This document shows positions 1 to 9,557 of a stretch of DNA of 64,000 bases, in pieces. Position numbers and translations under genes: made by a program. How positions within the stretch are numbered: the first letter of the stretch is position 1; each line of letters starts with the position of its first letter. Source of the DNA: Gyromitra esculenta (Eukaryota > Ascomycota > Pezizomycetes > Pezizales > Discinaceae); contig JBCAML010000016.1 in assembly GCA_038503075.1 (NCBI GenBank), positions 806,001 through 870,000 of the forward strand, read 5' to 3'. The notes under the pieces were generated by a model. That model did not search any database. It was not told where the DNA came from and was given only the letters and a program-made list of their open reading frames with translations.

Positions 1-548
1 GGGGAGGAGCGGGGATCGAGGGAGTGGATAGTATAGGGAGGCGAGGGGCACAACGGGTGGTGCAGAGTTCAGAATTGAACTCAATGCGTTTATCGGCGAA
101 GTGGAGACGGACATCATGGTAATTCATCCATGGGATTCCTAGTACCAGAGGGTAGTGTCCCAGCTGAGTTACAAAGCATGGTGCTTGTTCCTGGTGCTGT
201 TGGATGGATAAATTAATATTAGTGATGTGGGTGATGTCCCCTGAGGCGACGGGACGACCGTCAATTACTTCCAGTTGTCGGGGGGTTTTTAGTGGGAGGA
301 GAGGTAGGGAATGGTGACTCGCAAATGTTTTATCGATGAAAGCAAATCCAGAGGTGCCAGTGTCTAATAGTGCGTGTGTTTTTATAAATTTATTATTATG
401 AAAAATGCTATATGAGATAACAAAGTGCTCCCCATCTAGCTGATCCTCCACACACACGTTCGACACTGAAAAATGCGAAATAGAAAATGCTGACAAGGGT
501 AAAGAAATGGGAACCAAGGCGGGGTCACTGGTCGGCCTTGGTTGGACT
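1..548 (-). pseudogene. gag-pol: aspartic protease part of pol (partial)
   Basis: In the minus strand pol frame this stretch encodes a retropepsin-like domain. An LLDTGTSGFAF motif (catalytic D-T-G) lies near 350-330, followed by a conserved segment ending in GIPWMNYHDV near 130-100. It corresponds to the protease region of copy E2 at 60.6-60.95 kb and is in the -1 frame relative to gag. RT and integrase would lie before position 1 and are not visible. Protease cleaves the Gag-Pol precursor inside the virus-like particle. Confidence 0.8.
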
Positions 549-556
549 AGTTTAAA
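512..556 (-). promoter_or_regulatory. -1 ribosomal frameshift signal of E1
   Basis: On the minus strand the heptamer TTTAAAC (556-550) sits directly before the gag-frame TAG. Six bases later a 9-bp stem forms between GCCTTGGTT (+ strand 535-543) and AACCAAGGC (+ strand 512-520). The same heptamer, spacing and stem occur in E2 while loop bases differ. This is the standard layout for -1 frameshifting from gag into pol. Confidence 0.75.
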
Positions 557-1880
557 GACTTGTTGCTTGAGTCTGCTGATTCGAGGGCAAAAACTGGGGG
601 GGAAGCGGTGGTGGGGGCAGGGAAGAAGCTGGTGGGGTACGGTTGGCGGGAGGTGCGGTCAGGGCTCCTCTCATCGTCAGTTTTTTGGGAGCAGAGGGAC
701 AGTTGGCGTATGAGTGATCCGGGGCAGCGCAAAACATGCATTTTCCAGTGGAACGGTGCCACTGCTTTTCTTCCTCCGAAAGTTTCCTTCTTCCATTAAC
801 CATCGTATACCATTGATCCTGAGGGGGGCGAGAGTTATTGCTGGTGCGGCCGAAAGAGAGGTCCATGGGAGCAAGGCCTCCTGGGACAAAAGAGGAAGCT
901 AGGACAAAGGGAGTCATTCCTTGAGAACTGAATTGTCCCATGGTGTCGCATGCATTGCCTCGATTTTCTGCTTTACGGGCTCGGGTACGGTTGTCTAGGC
1001 AGGTGAGGGTGGTGATCATTTCGTTGAGGTTGACAGGGACAGTGGTAGCGAATACCATAGCTTCCTTGAGTTCCTCCGACATACCGTGTTCCAGAGCTTC
1101 CATTTTCGAGTTTTCATTGAAGTTAAGTTGGCCCATAATTCTTTGGAAGTCTGCCAGGTAGGCGGAGAAATCTCGCTTTCCTTGGCGAAGTTGGTGAAGC
1201 TCTCGTCGAGCAGTGCCGGTAGGGTCTGGGTCTCCGAAAGCTGTTTCCAGGGCGGCAATAAGTTGCTCTGTGCTGGTCCAGCTAGTGAGACCGGAGGGTA
1301 GGAAAGTATGGCGAACTTGTTCCAGGGCTGCTCCTTCCAAACGGTTGATTGTGTATAGGATCATGGTAGTCTCATCAGCGAATTGGTCACGGTTGACGGT
1401 AAGTTTGGAACGGAGTTGGAGGATGAAGCCAGGGAGTTTTGATCTAGACCCATCGAATTTCTCTGGGTTCGGCATACGTTCGGAGCGGTGGGCGGTGATC
1501 GAATGGGCTGGAGGCGGCGAGGGAGCAAGGTTAGGTGGGGCTGGGGGTGCCTGGGTAGCGTTGTGGGCTTCATTTCGTTCTTGGCAGAGTCTGGCAATTA
1601 GCCCTGCCGCTTCGGTGACTCACAGGTCTTGTTCTGTAGCATGGTGTGAAGCATTCTCCATTTGAATCCAAGCAGTGTTGAGCTTAACTTCAATTTCTCT
1701 CTCGGTTTCCTGAAGAGCATCGATCTGGTCTTCTAGAGCCTAGTTGAGGTCTCGGAGCTGGTTATATAGCTCAATGGGGTCTTCTCTCATGGCTTGAGTG
1801 AAGGCTTCTTTTGTGGGAAATCGTTGGGCAGCGACTGCAGCTCCTTCAGTGGAAGGGCCGGCGGGAGCGGGTGAGCTCAT
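552..1880 (-). pseudogene. gag (capsid and CCHC zinc knuckle), disabled
   Basis: The gene starts at ATG 1880 and should encode the structural Gag: an N-terminal coiled coil, a retrotransposon capsid domain and one CCHC zinc knuckle (CMFCAAPDHSYANC, near 730-690). In-frame stops occur at 1742-1740 (TAG) and 1622-1620 (TGA); ATG 1880, both stops and the 307-codon open stretch 1475-552 are all in the same frame. E2 has sense Gln codons at both stop positions. Near 590 a one-base loss in a T run, relative to E2, shifts the last codons, so this frame ends at 552 rather than at the family gag stop beside the frameshift signal. Confidence 0.9.
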
Positions 1881-2065
1881 GATCTCATTTTATCGCACGG
1901 AAGGGAGTTGGTGCGTGGGTAATGTTGGTCGAGCCACTCAGGGGTGACTTCAGTGACGGTTTGGGGTCTCCTTGGTGTTAGGCAGGGGAAAACTTGCAGG
2001 ATGGATTGGCGAATCCAAGCAACAAGTTCTATAAAGGGGCGTTGAAGTAGAAGGTGTAGAGGAGG

Positions 2066-2074
2066 AAGCAACAT
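2066..2074 (-). promoter_or_regulatory. Self-complementary primer-binding site of E1
   Basis: Two bases after the LTR end (2077) the minus strand reads ATGTTGCTT. This can pair with AAGCAACGT inside the same LTR (minus strand, + coordinates 2298-2306), allowing one G-U wobble. No TGG-type tRNA site is present. The same arrangement occurs in E2 with perfect pairing. Confidence 0.6.
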
Positions 2075-2076
2075 AA

Positions 2077-2481
2077 TCTCACGGTTGTGTCTTCTTTTGA
2101 GTTCTTCGGTATCCCCGAAGATGAGCAGTGCTACTCAAGATAGGAAACAACACATTTGAGGAGTGCAAAGTTTCTACAAGTTCTACAGTGGGGTCTAACT
2201 CAAGGCGAGTTAAGTGTAGCGACGAGGACAGTGACAGCGAGGGTTCTGAGGTAGAACCGAAGTAGTATTGAATAATACAGGTAGAAGTGAAACGAGAACG
2301 TTGCTTAAGGAGAGAAGAAGAAGACAAAGAACAAGTAAAATCCATCACTGAAATACCCCGCTTTTCCATGCAAAACCCGATACCCGATAACAACCGAAAC
2401 ACAAAGACATTATTCATCACAGAACCCATAACAACCATCAAACCGAAACCTAACCCTGTACCCAATCCTTAATCTGTGAAA
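2077..2481 (-). repeat. 5' LTR of E1
   Basis: On the minus strand it begins in the TTTCACGG class of terminus (slightly diverged) and ends CCGTGAGA. It contains the family landmarks: a TATTT promoter element, the AAGCAACGT motif, a hairpin around GCCTT, and a second hairpin CTTCGG-loop-CCGAAG at 2104-2120. Length is about 405 bp. Confidence 0.85.
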
Positions 2482-3237
2482 ACAATAAATTTGAAGAGTG
2501 TAGTGTTTTCACGGATGAGGTTAAGTGATGGGCTAGGGTTTGGTATCGGGTTGCAATGGACTATGGTGTTCTGAGAATAATGTCTTTATTGTTTGGTTAG
2601 TCTTTGGTAATGGGTTAGGGAATGGAAAGTGGGGTATTTAAGTGATGGATTTTGGTTGTTCTTTGTTTTCCTCTTCTTCTTTCCTTAAGCAACATTCTCG
2701 TTTACCTTCTTCTGTATTGTTCGAATACTATCTTGGTTCTACCTCAGAACCCTCGCTGTCACTGTCCAAATCACGCTGCACTTAACTCGCCTGGAGTTAG
2801 ACCCCTTGTAGAACTTGTAGAAACATCGCACTCTTTGAACGTGTTGATACCTCGCTTAAGTAGCACTGCTCACCTTAGGGGATACCTAAGGGCTTAACGA
2901 GGAACTCAACCGTGAGAAGTGTTTCTACAAGTTCTAGGAGGGGTCTAACTCAAGGCGAGTTAAGTGTAGTGTAATAGGAACAGCTACAGTGAGGGTTCTA
3001 AGGTAGAACCGAGATAGTATTCAAATAATACAAGAGAAGGTAAACGAGAACGTTGATTAAGGAAAGAAGAAGAAGACAACAAGAGTGACTGAAATCCATC
3101 ACTTAAATATCCCACTTTCCTTCCACTAACCCTTAACCGAAAGATAGCGGAACAACAAAGACATTATTTCCTGAACAGCATAACCCGTTGCAACCTGATA
3201 CCAAACCCTAACCCATTACCTGACTCTATCCGTGAAA
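2482..3237 (-). repeat. Older minus-strand LTR, split by a plus-strand solo LTR and cut by E1
   Basis: The pieces 2482-2506 and 2923-3237 join into one LTR-family sequence in minus orientation, ending CCGTGAAA at 3230-3237. The first part (the LTR 3' end) is missing because E1 is inserted there. The split is caused by the solo LTR at 2507-2917, which duplicated AGTGT. Confidence 0.8.
2507..2917 (+). repeat. Solo LTR, 411 bp, with target duplication AGTGT
   Basis: It begins TTTCACGG and ends CCGTGAGA. Both flanks read AGTGT (2502-2506 and 2918-2922), a 5-bp target duplication that fixes the LTR ends. It carries the hairpin CTTAGG-GGATA-CCTAAG at 2874-2890 and the AAGCAAC motif. No internal gypsy sequence is attached, so it is a recombination-derived solo LTR. 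Confidence 0.9.
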
Positions 3238-3369
3238 ATACTGCATTGGCAGAAGGATTCACTTCCAATGTCTCCTCACCCCTCTGCTGTCAGCCTGGGG
3301 ACCTGTCATCCCTCCAAGGCGATTGGCAGGAGTCAAGGTGACATTCCACGCAGTCAACTTCGGGAGCTC
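3238..3369. other. Unassigned spacer between an LTR and a microsatellite
   Basis: About 130 bp of mixed-composition sequence. I recognise no LTR, LINE or gene motif in it. It may be the pre-insertion sequence next to the LINE C tail. Confidence 0.4.
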
Positions 3370-3546
<177 letters not shown>

Positions 3547-3799
3547 TAATTTTAGACGAACTACAAGACCACGCGGAACCAATCCTCCATCTCATACCCG
3601 AATGGCACAGTACACCACGGTACAAGGCCTCATGCTCCACCCTACCCCCCCAATACATAATAGGAATGAAAAACAACAAAAGAAAAACATAGGAAAAACA
3701 AATTGAACCTGACTGCAACCTCCTCCTCCATCACCCATCATAAGCAAAAGAATATCGCATGTCCTTCCATGCCGATTAATATAAGAGATGAACAAAACA

Positions 3800-4158
3800 T
3801 TAAGCGTTACCAATAAAGTCCTCCTCCGCCGTGCCGTCTTCCACCCTGTACAGCTCAAATGAACATAAACCTATTTGCTTCAAGAAATTTAATAAAGGAA
3901 AAACATCTTTCTTAGGAAATAACATATCCGCCTTTGTACAATTTACGCCCATCTCCCTCAAGGCCACTTCTCTCTGCTGTGCAAATACTTTGCATTCTTA
4001 AATCAAGTGATCAGAGGAAAGAGTATCCCCACAGTCACAGGTCTTCTCTTCGGTGTCAAAGGGTGTCATATCTGCCCTTGTCGTGCTTGTTCTGGCTTTA
4101 TAAAGGAACTGTGCTATGGGAAATCATATGGAAGGTTCAGGCTCTCAAGGAACGAGGA
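3800..4158 (-). pseudogene. LINE C ORF2 C-terminus (CxC-H-C finger)
   Basis: Minus translation contains TCDCGDTLSSDHLI, an in-frame TAA, then ECKVFAQQREVALREMG, ending at TAA 3802-3800. The C-x-C-x7-H-x4-C pattern matches the terminal zinc finger of Tad-like ORF2. The stop between the H and last C shows decay. It was separated from the RNase H part by insertion of an LTR. Confidence 0.65.
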
Positions 4159-4563
4159 TTCATCAAGTCCTTTGGTATCCCCAAAGGTGAGCAGTGCTAG
4201 TTGAACAATCCCAAGCGACGAGAAGTATGCGATGATTCCACAGGCTCTACGTCTACGAAGAGTCAAGGTGACTCTGACAAAGGCACTACATTGATGTAGC
4301 GGCAGGATCCGGATGCTATCCAAATCACGGCGACAAGGATGGACTACTGGAATCCAGACGTGTATTGTAGGATACAAGGAGAGTGACAATAGAAGACGTT
4401 GCTTAAAGAGAAGAGAAGAAAAGGTACAACATGAGAGGGAATCCCTGTGCTTATATACCAAAGATCCATCCCTTCGATGACAAACGCATGACTCATTGCA
4501 AAGGAGACCAAAGGAAACACAAAGAACAACGACGAAACTTAGCAACAATGTACCCATGTACCT
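4159..4563 (-). repeat. Divergent LTR of the same gypsy family inside LINE C
   Basis: Minus orientation. It keeps the hairpin CCTTTGG-TATCC-CCAAAGG (4169-4187), the GGTGAGCAGTGCT motif, a TATATA promoter element near 4450 and the AAGCAACGTC motif near 4400. Overall similarity to the other LTRs is low, so it is an older or distinct subfamily. Exact ends are approximate. Confidence 0.6.
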
Positions 4564-5851
4564 AACTAGCCAATGAGACAACCATCCATGAAACAGGCCC
4601 AGAAAAGGTGGGGTTAACTTTGCCACTTGGTGTATCATTTTTCCAGTGTCGTATCATATGCTGTGTTGGTTCATTTCTGAGCCAGGCTAGGGTTGCCCGA
4701 GTTCATTTGCATGGTGGAGAGGTATGTGCTTGCTGGGCCAGGGAGTCTTCTTTGTCGTTGCCAATGATTCTGATGTGCGATGGTGTCCAAATGGCTTTAA
4801 TGTTCCAGCCTTGCTGTTGGTAGGACTTGATGATTTGAAGGGTCTGGTGGAGGAACTCTCGGCTATAAGAGGGGCCTCAGGTTAGTGATTTGAGGGCCAC
4901 TTGGTTGTCCACGCAGATGTAAATTGTATTGTGTGAGAGATCAATGGTCATCGTGCTGAGTGCCTCCTGGATGGCATGGGTTTCACCATCGATAACTTCT
5001 GCATGGTACCCCAGGTTGCAATTGCCTGAGACAATAGGAGATAGGAGGGAGACATCAGGGTCATATACCGCCCACCCAGATGTAACAATTCCTTCTGTTG
5101 ACTTAGAACCATCTGTGTATACAAGCAGGGAGTGTGAGAGGGTTTCTATCCAGAGCCTATGGTTGACTGAGGTAATTTCTTTAGAGAGGAGTGATATTCC
5201 TAGACATTCGTGTGGGAGGTAGAGGTGAGGGTCAATAGGGGTACGGCTTTTAAGGATTGGTGACAAGGGAAGCAATTCATGGCGTAGCGAAGCAATTCTT
5301 CTTAGTCCTGTGCTGACAAAGGATGGGGGCCTGCTTAATTGAAGCTGTTCTTGCGTGTTTTGATGAGGATGTGTGTTTTCTGAGAGGAGGACATGTATTC
5401 CATATTTTCTGGATTTGCAGTCAAGAAGAAGTTTGGGAGGTGGGAGATGAGCTTCAGGTAAAAGCATTTGTCCTTTGGTATAATGAGGTAGGCCAGTGAG
5501 AGACTGTGTGAGGGATAGGTATGGTGATATGAGTATTGTTCCAATGTTATTATGTCCGGTCCACCATGCTTCACTCCACCATAGCACACCAGTGAGGAGA
5601 GTTGTATTGACAGGGTGATGCAATGCTTGAGGAGTGGCATTAGTTCTCCAGGCAAAGGCTCTTAAAGCTGTAGCTCCTTGTCTGAGTCTGCTTCGTATCA
5701 ATGTGGCATGATGGTAGAATGACAATCTTTCGTCAATCCATACTCCAAGGGATTTGAGGACAGGCTTGGGTTGGATTACCAATCCATGGACGTTTACTAT
5801 ACAGGCATTTTTGTCTGGTGGTCTTCCATTCAGATTGATGATGTGTAGCAA
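4564..5851 (-). pseudogene. LINE C ORF2: RT thumb and RNase H domain
   Basis: A minus-strand open stretch from 5851 ends at TGA 4877. RNase H motifs are YTDGS, a DGETHAIQEAL segment and ICVDNQVALKSL, giving the D-E-D triad. After the TGA the same frame continues with a WTPSHIRIIGNDKEDSLAQQA segment, the last RNase H motif. RNase H would remove RNA from the cDNA hybrid during retrotransposition. The TGA and a further stop show that it is inactive. Confidence 0.75.
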
Positions 5852-5929
5852 TTCTGTTTTGGTGGCGGAGTAGCGGATATTAAGATGCTTTGCTCTTTCA
5901 ACTCTGGCGTCAACGCGCTCTTGCAGCCT

Positions 5930-6530
5930 TCACATAGCAAATGATTGATTTAAAGACACTTGTAAAAGTCCTTCGTCGTCAATGTAGGCCATGCTCGGTT
6001 CACTTGGGGTTGCTCGTGCGGTGCTTAGATTGGAGGCATAAAGTACATATAGAACTGGTGAGAGGGGGGATCCTTGGGGGACTCCAGCTAGGAAGGGAAT
6101 GATTTTTGACTGTTGGCCATCAAAGTGATACTGAATTCTGCAGTTGGATAAGAAGTCATTGATCAATTTGCAAAGATATTGAGGGAAACCTAGTAGGGTC
6201 AGTAGTTCAGCAAGCCTAGAGTGCAAGACACACTTAAATGTACCGTTGACGTCATTGGTTAGAAGGGAAGGTCTTGGGATGGTAGGTGCTCTTTTGTCAG
6301 TCCCTTTTATCCATCTTCCAGGTACTTGTGTGGCAGTGTTTGCTTGTGCAGGGGTAAGAATCATCATGAGTGCGTCTATCGCTGATCGCTTAGGTATGCT
6401 GCCCATATGTTCGCTGGAAAAGGCTTTTAATTTTGTAGCATTGTCAACTAGTCTTCTTGTCACAATTTTTTCCAATATTTTAGAGACAGATGACTGGAGG
6501 GATATTGGTCTGTATGCCTATGGGTGATCG
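5930..6530 (-). pseudogene. LINE C ORF2: reverse transcriptase core
   Basis: Minus translation shows the RT blocks LTNDVNGTFK (first Asp), GVPQGSPLSPVLY and AYIDDEGLL (YIDD catalytic loop). The frame is open over 181 codons up to 6475. At 6530 the RT is interrupted by a 464-bp LINE insertion with a target duplication, and RT sequence resumes at 7010. Confidence 0.8.
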
Positions 6531-7010
6531 TTTTTTTTTTTTTTTTTTTGTTTAAATCATTTGATTGTTGTTTCTAGGTACAAAACCGCTTATGCAACAC
6601 GAAGGTTATGAAGTCAAAAAACCTATCCCCACCAAATAAACACCCTTATCCACCTGGGTAACAAGAGAGAACACAAAAGAAAAGCGAACCAAGTACTTCC
6701 AAAAGAACAAGACGATGTTCCTGCGATAAAACGACTTAAGGGTGCAGGGAAGGTTGACAGCGTATGCCTATGAGAGTAAAGAGACTTGCAGCCAACAACC
6801 GAAAAACAATGAGAAACCATAGAAGAAAGTCCATAGTAAAGCCACAATGGAAGCAAAGAGTAGCCAGGAGAAGTTTCCAATCAAAGTTAGTAGGGGTTGG
6901 GGAAGTATTGGTAAAGTGACCTTTAAGGTCCATCTGGTCATCTGCTGGAGGGGGTGGTGAAGCCTTTGAAGGGCGTGATGGGCAGCTGTTCAGGGCCTAT
7001 GGGTGGTCGT
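6515..7010 (-). mobile_element. ORF1-only LINE copy (LINE B family), 5' truncated, with target duplication
   Basis: Minus strand: from 6994 the tail end of a LINE ORF1 (PADDQMDL region) runs directly into a 3' UTR, ends in the conserved GCATAAGCGGTTTTGTACC tail, and finishes with poly(A) seen as the T run at 6531-6549. Flanks GCCTATGGGTGATCGT and GCCTATGGGTGGTCGT (6515-6531, 6995-7010) are a 15-16 bp target duplication with one mismatch. No RT sequence lies between ORF1 and tail. Copies at 17033-17423 and 27906-29143 have the same junction. Confidence 0.85.
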
Positions 7011-7154
7011 ATGTTTCTTTTGACGGCTTGGGGGTAGGGATGATCTTTGCGAATTTCCATTGAGGTGGGAGAACTGAATGTCAAAGTAGCTGGGAGAAGA
7101 GAATGGGAAGGACATCTGGCTTAGCTGACTGAATTCTTCGTACAATACTATATG
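7010..7154 (-). pseudogene. LINE C ORF2: start of the RT domain
   Basis: The minus strand contains LPPQWKFAKIIPTPKPSKE, the N-terminal RT block of Tad-like elements. It continues in sense with the RT core after the inserted LINE is removed. Upstream sequence is missing: at 7155 another LINE tail begins. Confidence 0.7.
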
Positions 7155-7197
7155 GTTTTTGTTTTTTTGTTTTTTTGTTTTAATCATTTGATTATTG
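7155..7197 (-). repeat. 3' tail of a LINE copy split by the left Helitron
   Basis: A T-rich run and the motif TTTTAATCATTTGATTATTG (minus-strand LINE end) stop at 7197. The continuation of this tail starts at 17033, right after the left Helitron. The two pieces together restore the LINE 3' end seen in the other copies, so they are one insertion interrupted by the Helitron. Confidence 0.8.
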
Positions 7198-8199
7198 TTA
7201 AACATTAAAAAAATTGAGTAGGTGTGTTGATCCTACTGTTTAATATAACGCTAAACCAGATTAGACACTTTTTGCCAGATTTGGAAGCACATCGATTTTC
7301 TTGATATTTAGATTTTATATATGATATCGCTATATGTATCAAAACACATGTTATTGTTATAATTACTTTTATAAGGTATCGTGAATGGTACATCATCCAA
7401 ATAGTTTGCTTTAGAAATATTCAAATTCACTTTTGAACCTTTTCCCTTCATGTTTTTCCTTCGAGCCAATCCTAACATAAAATTTTAGTGTTTTTGTCTT
7501 CTCACTTCAATACTTCAACGCTAATTATTGCTCGATTCACCATTTTCAACAACATTCAAAAACCCTAACCCTTCGTGATGTCATTCCCCAAACCTTCACA
7601 AATATCATTCGTATGCTTGGATACACAATCATACTAAACATTAGATTGTGTTGCTTTTTCAGCCTACGTCACCTACAACTTTGTTGTTGTATGAATAGTG
7701 TTGGACATCGTACATTTTGCACCAGATCGCTTCTTATTCTTTCTTTTTGCTCTGAATCAGCTGATCCACCTCATTCTTAGTTTGAGCTATCAACTCTCAC
7801 CATGTGCCTTTCCGCATTCAATTTCCTATTTTAGCCCATGGCAAGTTATTTCCTGCTCAATTAAACCTGTTTGGTATGTAGTACGTGTGATCTTAGAGAA
7901 GTTGTTAAGCTCAATTGCACAGACTTCTTTGATATCTGTACAGAATTGGCATAATTTTTGGTTTCTCTTGGTTTCACTTATTGCTTCTCTTTTGGTGTGT
8001 ATGTTATAATTAGTTCCTGTGTTATAGCTTTGGACATGACGTGTTAAATACCCCGTGATTCCCACCTGGGTTTTCATTCTCCGCTTTCTTCTTCTTCTTT
8101 CAAACATTCGGGGTTTACTTCAGTCACCCTTACCTTTACCAACTCACACTTTTGGATGAACATTTTTCACACAGTATCAATTGTAAGTATTATTTCCAC
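7198..8199. other. Left Helitron 5' non-coding region
   Basis: About 1 kb of AT-rich sequence between the element start and the first gene. No long open frame with gene-like content is visible. It should hold the 5' recognition end and the promoter of the RPA-like gene. It is mirrored at 26788-27788. Confidence 0.5.
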
Positions 8200-9447
8200 A
8201 TGCCTATTTATTATTCTTTCGTTGGCAGAATCTCCTCAATTTCTGGTGTGGGTGGATTCAAATCGGCAAAAGTCCTTCATCATGATGCAGATGGTGCATC
8301 CCGTGAGGTGTCTGTGAAGTACTACCAAAACACCGACAACACTCTCTATCCTGATCGAGTATACCTATTTTATGGCACTGTTATCTTTTTCGCTGGAAAC
8401 ACTCCAAAGGTTGGCTACCATCTATCATCCTTTTGTATGCCTCATACTTTTTGATTATGCTAATAACACAAGTAGTACTCATTGATCCGTAATGTCGAGC
8501 TTATGAACAACGCACCTGCAGACAAATTTATTTCCAATGATCCATTCTGTACATCAACTGTCACTATGCTCTCGGATCTTGAAGATATGCCCAATACAAC
8601 GTATTCTCACTTTCAAGGTCAGATGTATCAGTATAATAGTGAGGCTAAAGAAGATGTGCTGGTAAGAGCTTAAATTATTCCACCCGTTAAAACAAATTTG
8701 ACAAAGCTAATTTGAATCTTGTAGTGCGCTCTCACCTTTTTGATTGACACCAAAGTCCTATTGTTCGCAAAGTTGGTTAAATATTTGCATTCGGGGAAAG
8801 TACTGGATATAGCTTTCAGGTATATTTATGAGAGTGATATAGATAGAGGTAAGATCACATCAATTACTCAACACCAATTTTTTAGCTCTCAATTTACTAA
8901 ATATTTGACATTATAGCATATGGGATAACTCACGCTATAAATTTCTCACGTGATGGTGTTCCCAAAGATGACAAAGCCTCCATATTCCAAACTCCGAAGT
9001 CCAAACGCAAGGTTTTATTGGGCCCAGTCAATACCTCGCCAAGTCCAATGAAGATAATTAAGCCAGATCCAGACAGTGGTCCTGCAACACCTACAAAATC
9101 GGGAGTGTCTTCAAGCACAATACCAGGATCACCAGGTCAGTTTCGCATATAACAAGTATTGTGGATTTTAATACTCACAACTCCTATTTGTAGGGCCCAT
9201 TCGAGCTAAGCTGAACTTTGGAAGAGATGCTGATAGAAGCAATCTGTTCAAACGACCGGAAGCAAGAGCGAGTCGTACTCCTTTTCATAGTCCAGAGCGT
9301 TCCGATGATCAGCCATTACCTATGGAAACTATTGATATGGTTGATTCTTCTTCGGACAAGGATGAATTGTCTGCTGCAGTGTCCATCCAGTCTTCAAAGT
9401 CTAAACGTGGTGGTAAAGGACAAGGGAAAGGAAAGGATAAAATGTAA
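8200..9447 (+). CDS. Helitron RPA/OB-fold-like ssDNA-binding protein, five exons (left copy)
   Basis: Exons 8200-8409, 8476-8661, 8725-8848, 8917-9135 and 9194-9447 splice with consistent phases into 330 codons. Start ATG 8200 gives MPIYYSFVGRISSISGVGGF; stop is TAA 9445-9447. The N-terminal 180 residues read like an OB fold (FVGRISSI, then VSVKYYQN and RVYLFYGTVIFFAG strands). A Pro/Ser-rich linker and a basic KRGGKGQGKGKDKM tail follow. Helitrons of other lineages carry RPA-like ssDNA-binding genes, and a ssDNA role would fit rolling-circle transposition. The frame is intact. The OB-fold call is inference from pattern only. Confidence 0.6.
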
Positions 9448-9557
9448 CAATAGAAGGATTGGATACTGTATCTTTTTTTTATATTTTTTATATTTTCAAT
9501 TTTGTCATGGTGGAATAATATGAGGGCTTTACTGATAGAGAAACTCAGTAAACCAAA

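Larger units (their letters stand above)
1..2481 (-). mobile_element. Ty3/gypsy element E1, 5' part, cut by the window start
   Basis: Reading the minus strand from 2481 downward gives a 5' LTR (2481-2077), a primer-binding site (2074-2066), a gag gene (1880-552), a frameshift signal and the start of pol with a protease domain running off the window at 1. Order and sequence match copy E2 at 58.5-64 kb. Gag carries in-frame stops and a frameshift, so this copy is dead. It is inserted into an older LTR of the same family whose remains lie at 2482-3237. Confidence 0.88.
3554..7154 (-). mobile_element. LINE C: decayed Tad-like non-LTR retrotransposon
   Basis: Minus-strand ORF2 remains appear in order from high to low coordinates: RT start (7154-7010), RT core (6530-5930), thumb and RNase H (5851-4564) and a C-terminal zinc finger (4158-3800). 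RT followed by RNase H with a terminal CxC...H...C finger is typical of Tad1-clade fungal LINEs. It is interrupted by an ORF1-only LINE copy (6531-6994) and by a divergent LTR (about 4159-4563), and carries many stops and frameshifts. The 5' part with ORF1 and endonuclease is absent. Confidence 0.8.

Noticed and set aside
2079..2465. 128-codon minus frame
   Set aside because: Lies within an LTR (promoter, leader and hairpin sequence); no protein similarity.
9218..9523. 101-codon plus frame as a separate gene
   Set aside because: Another frame over the last exon of the RPA-like gene, whose spliced model explains the region.
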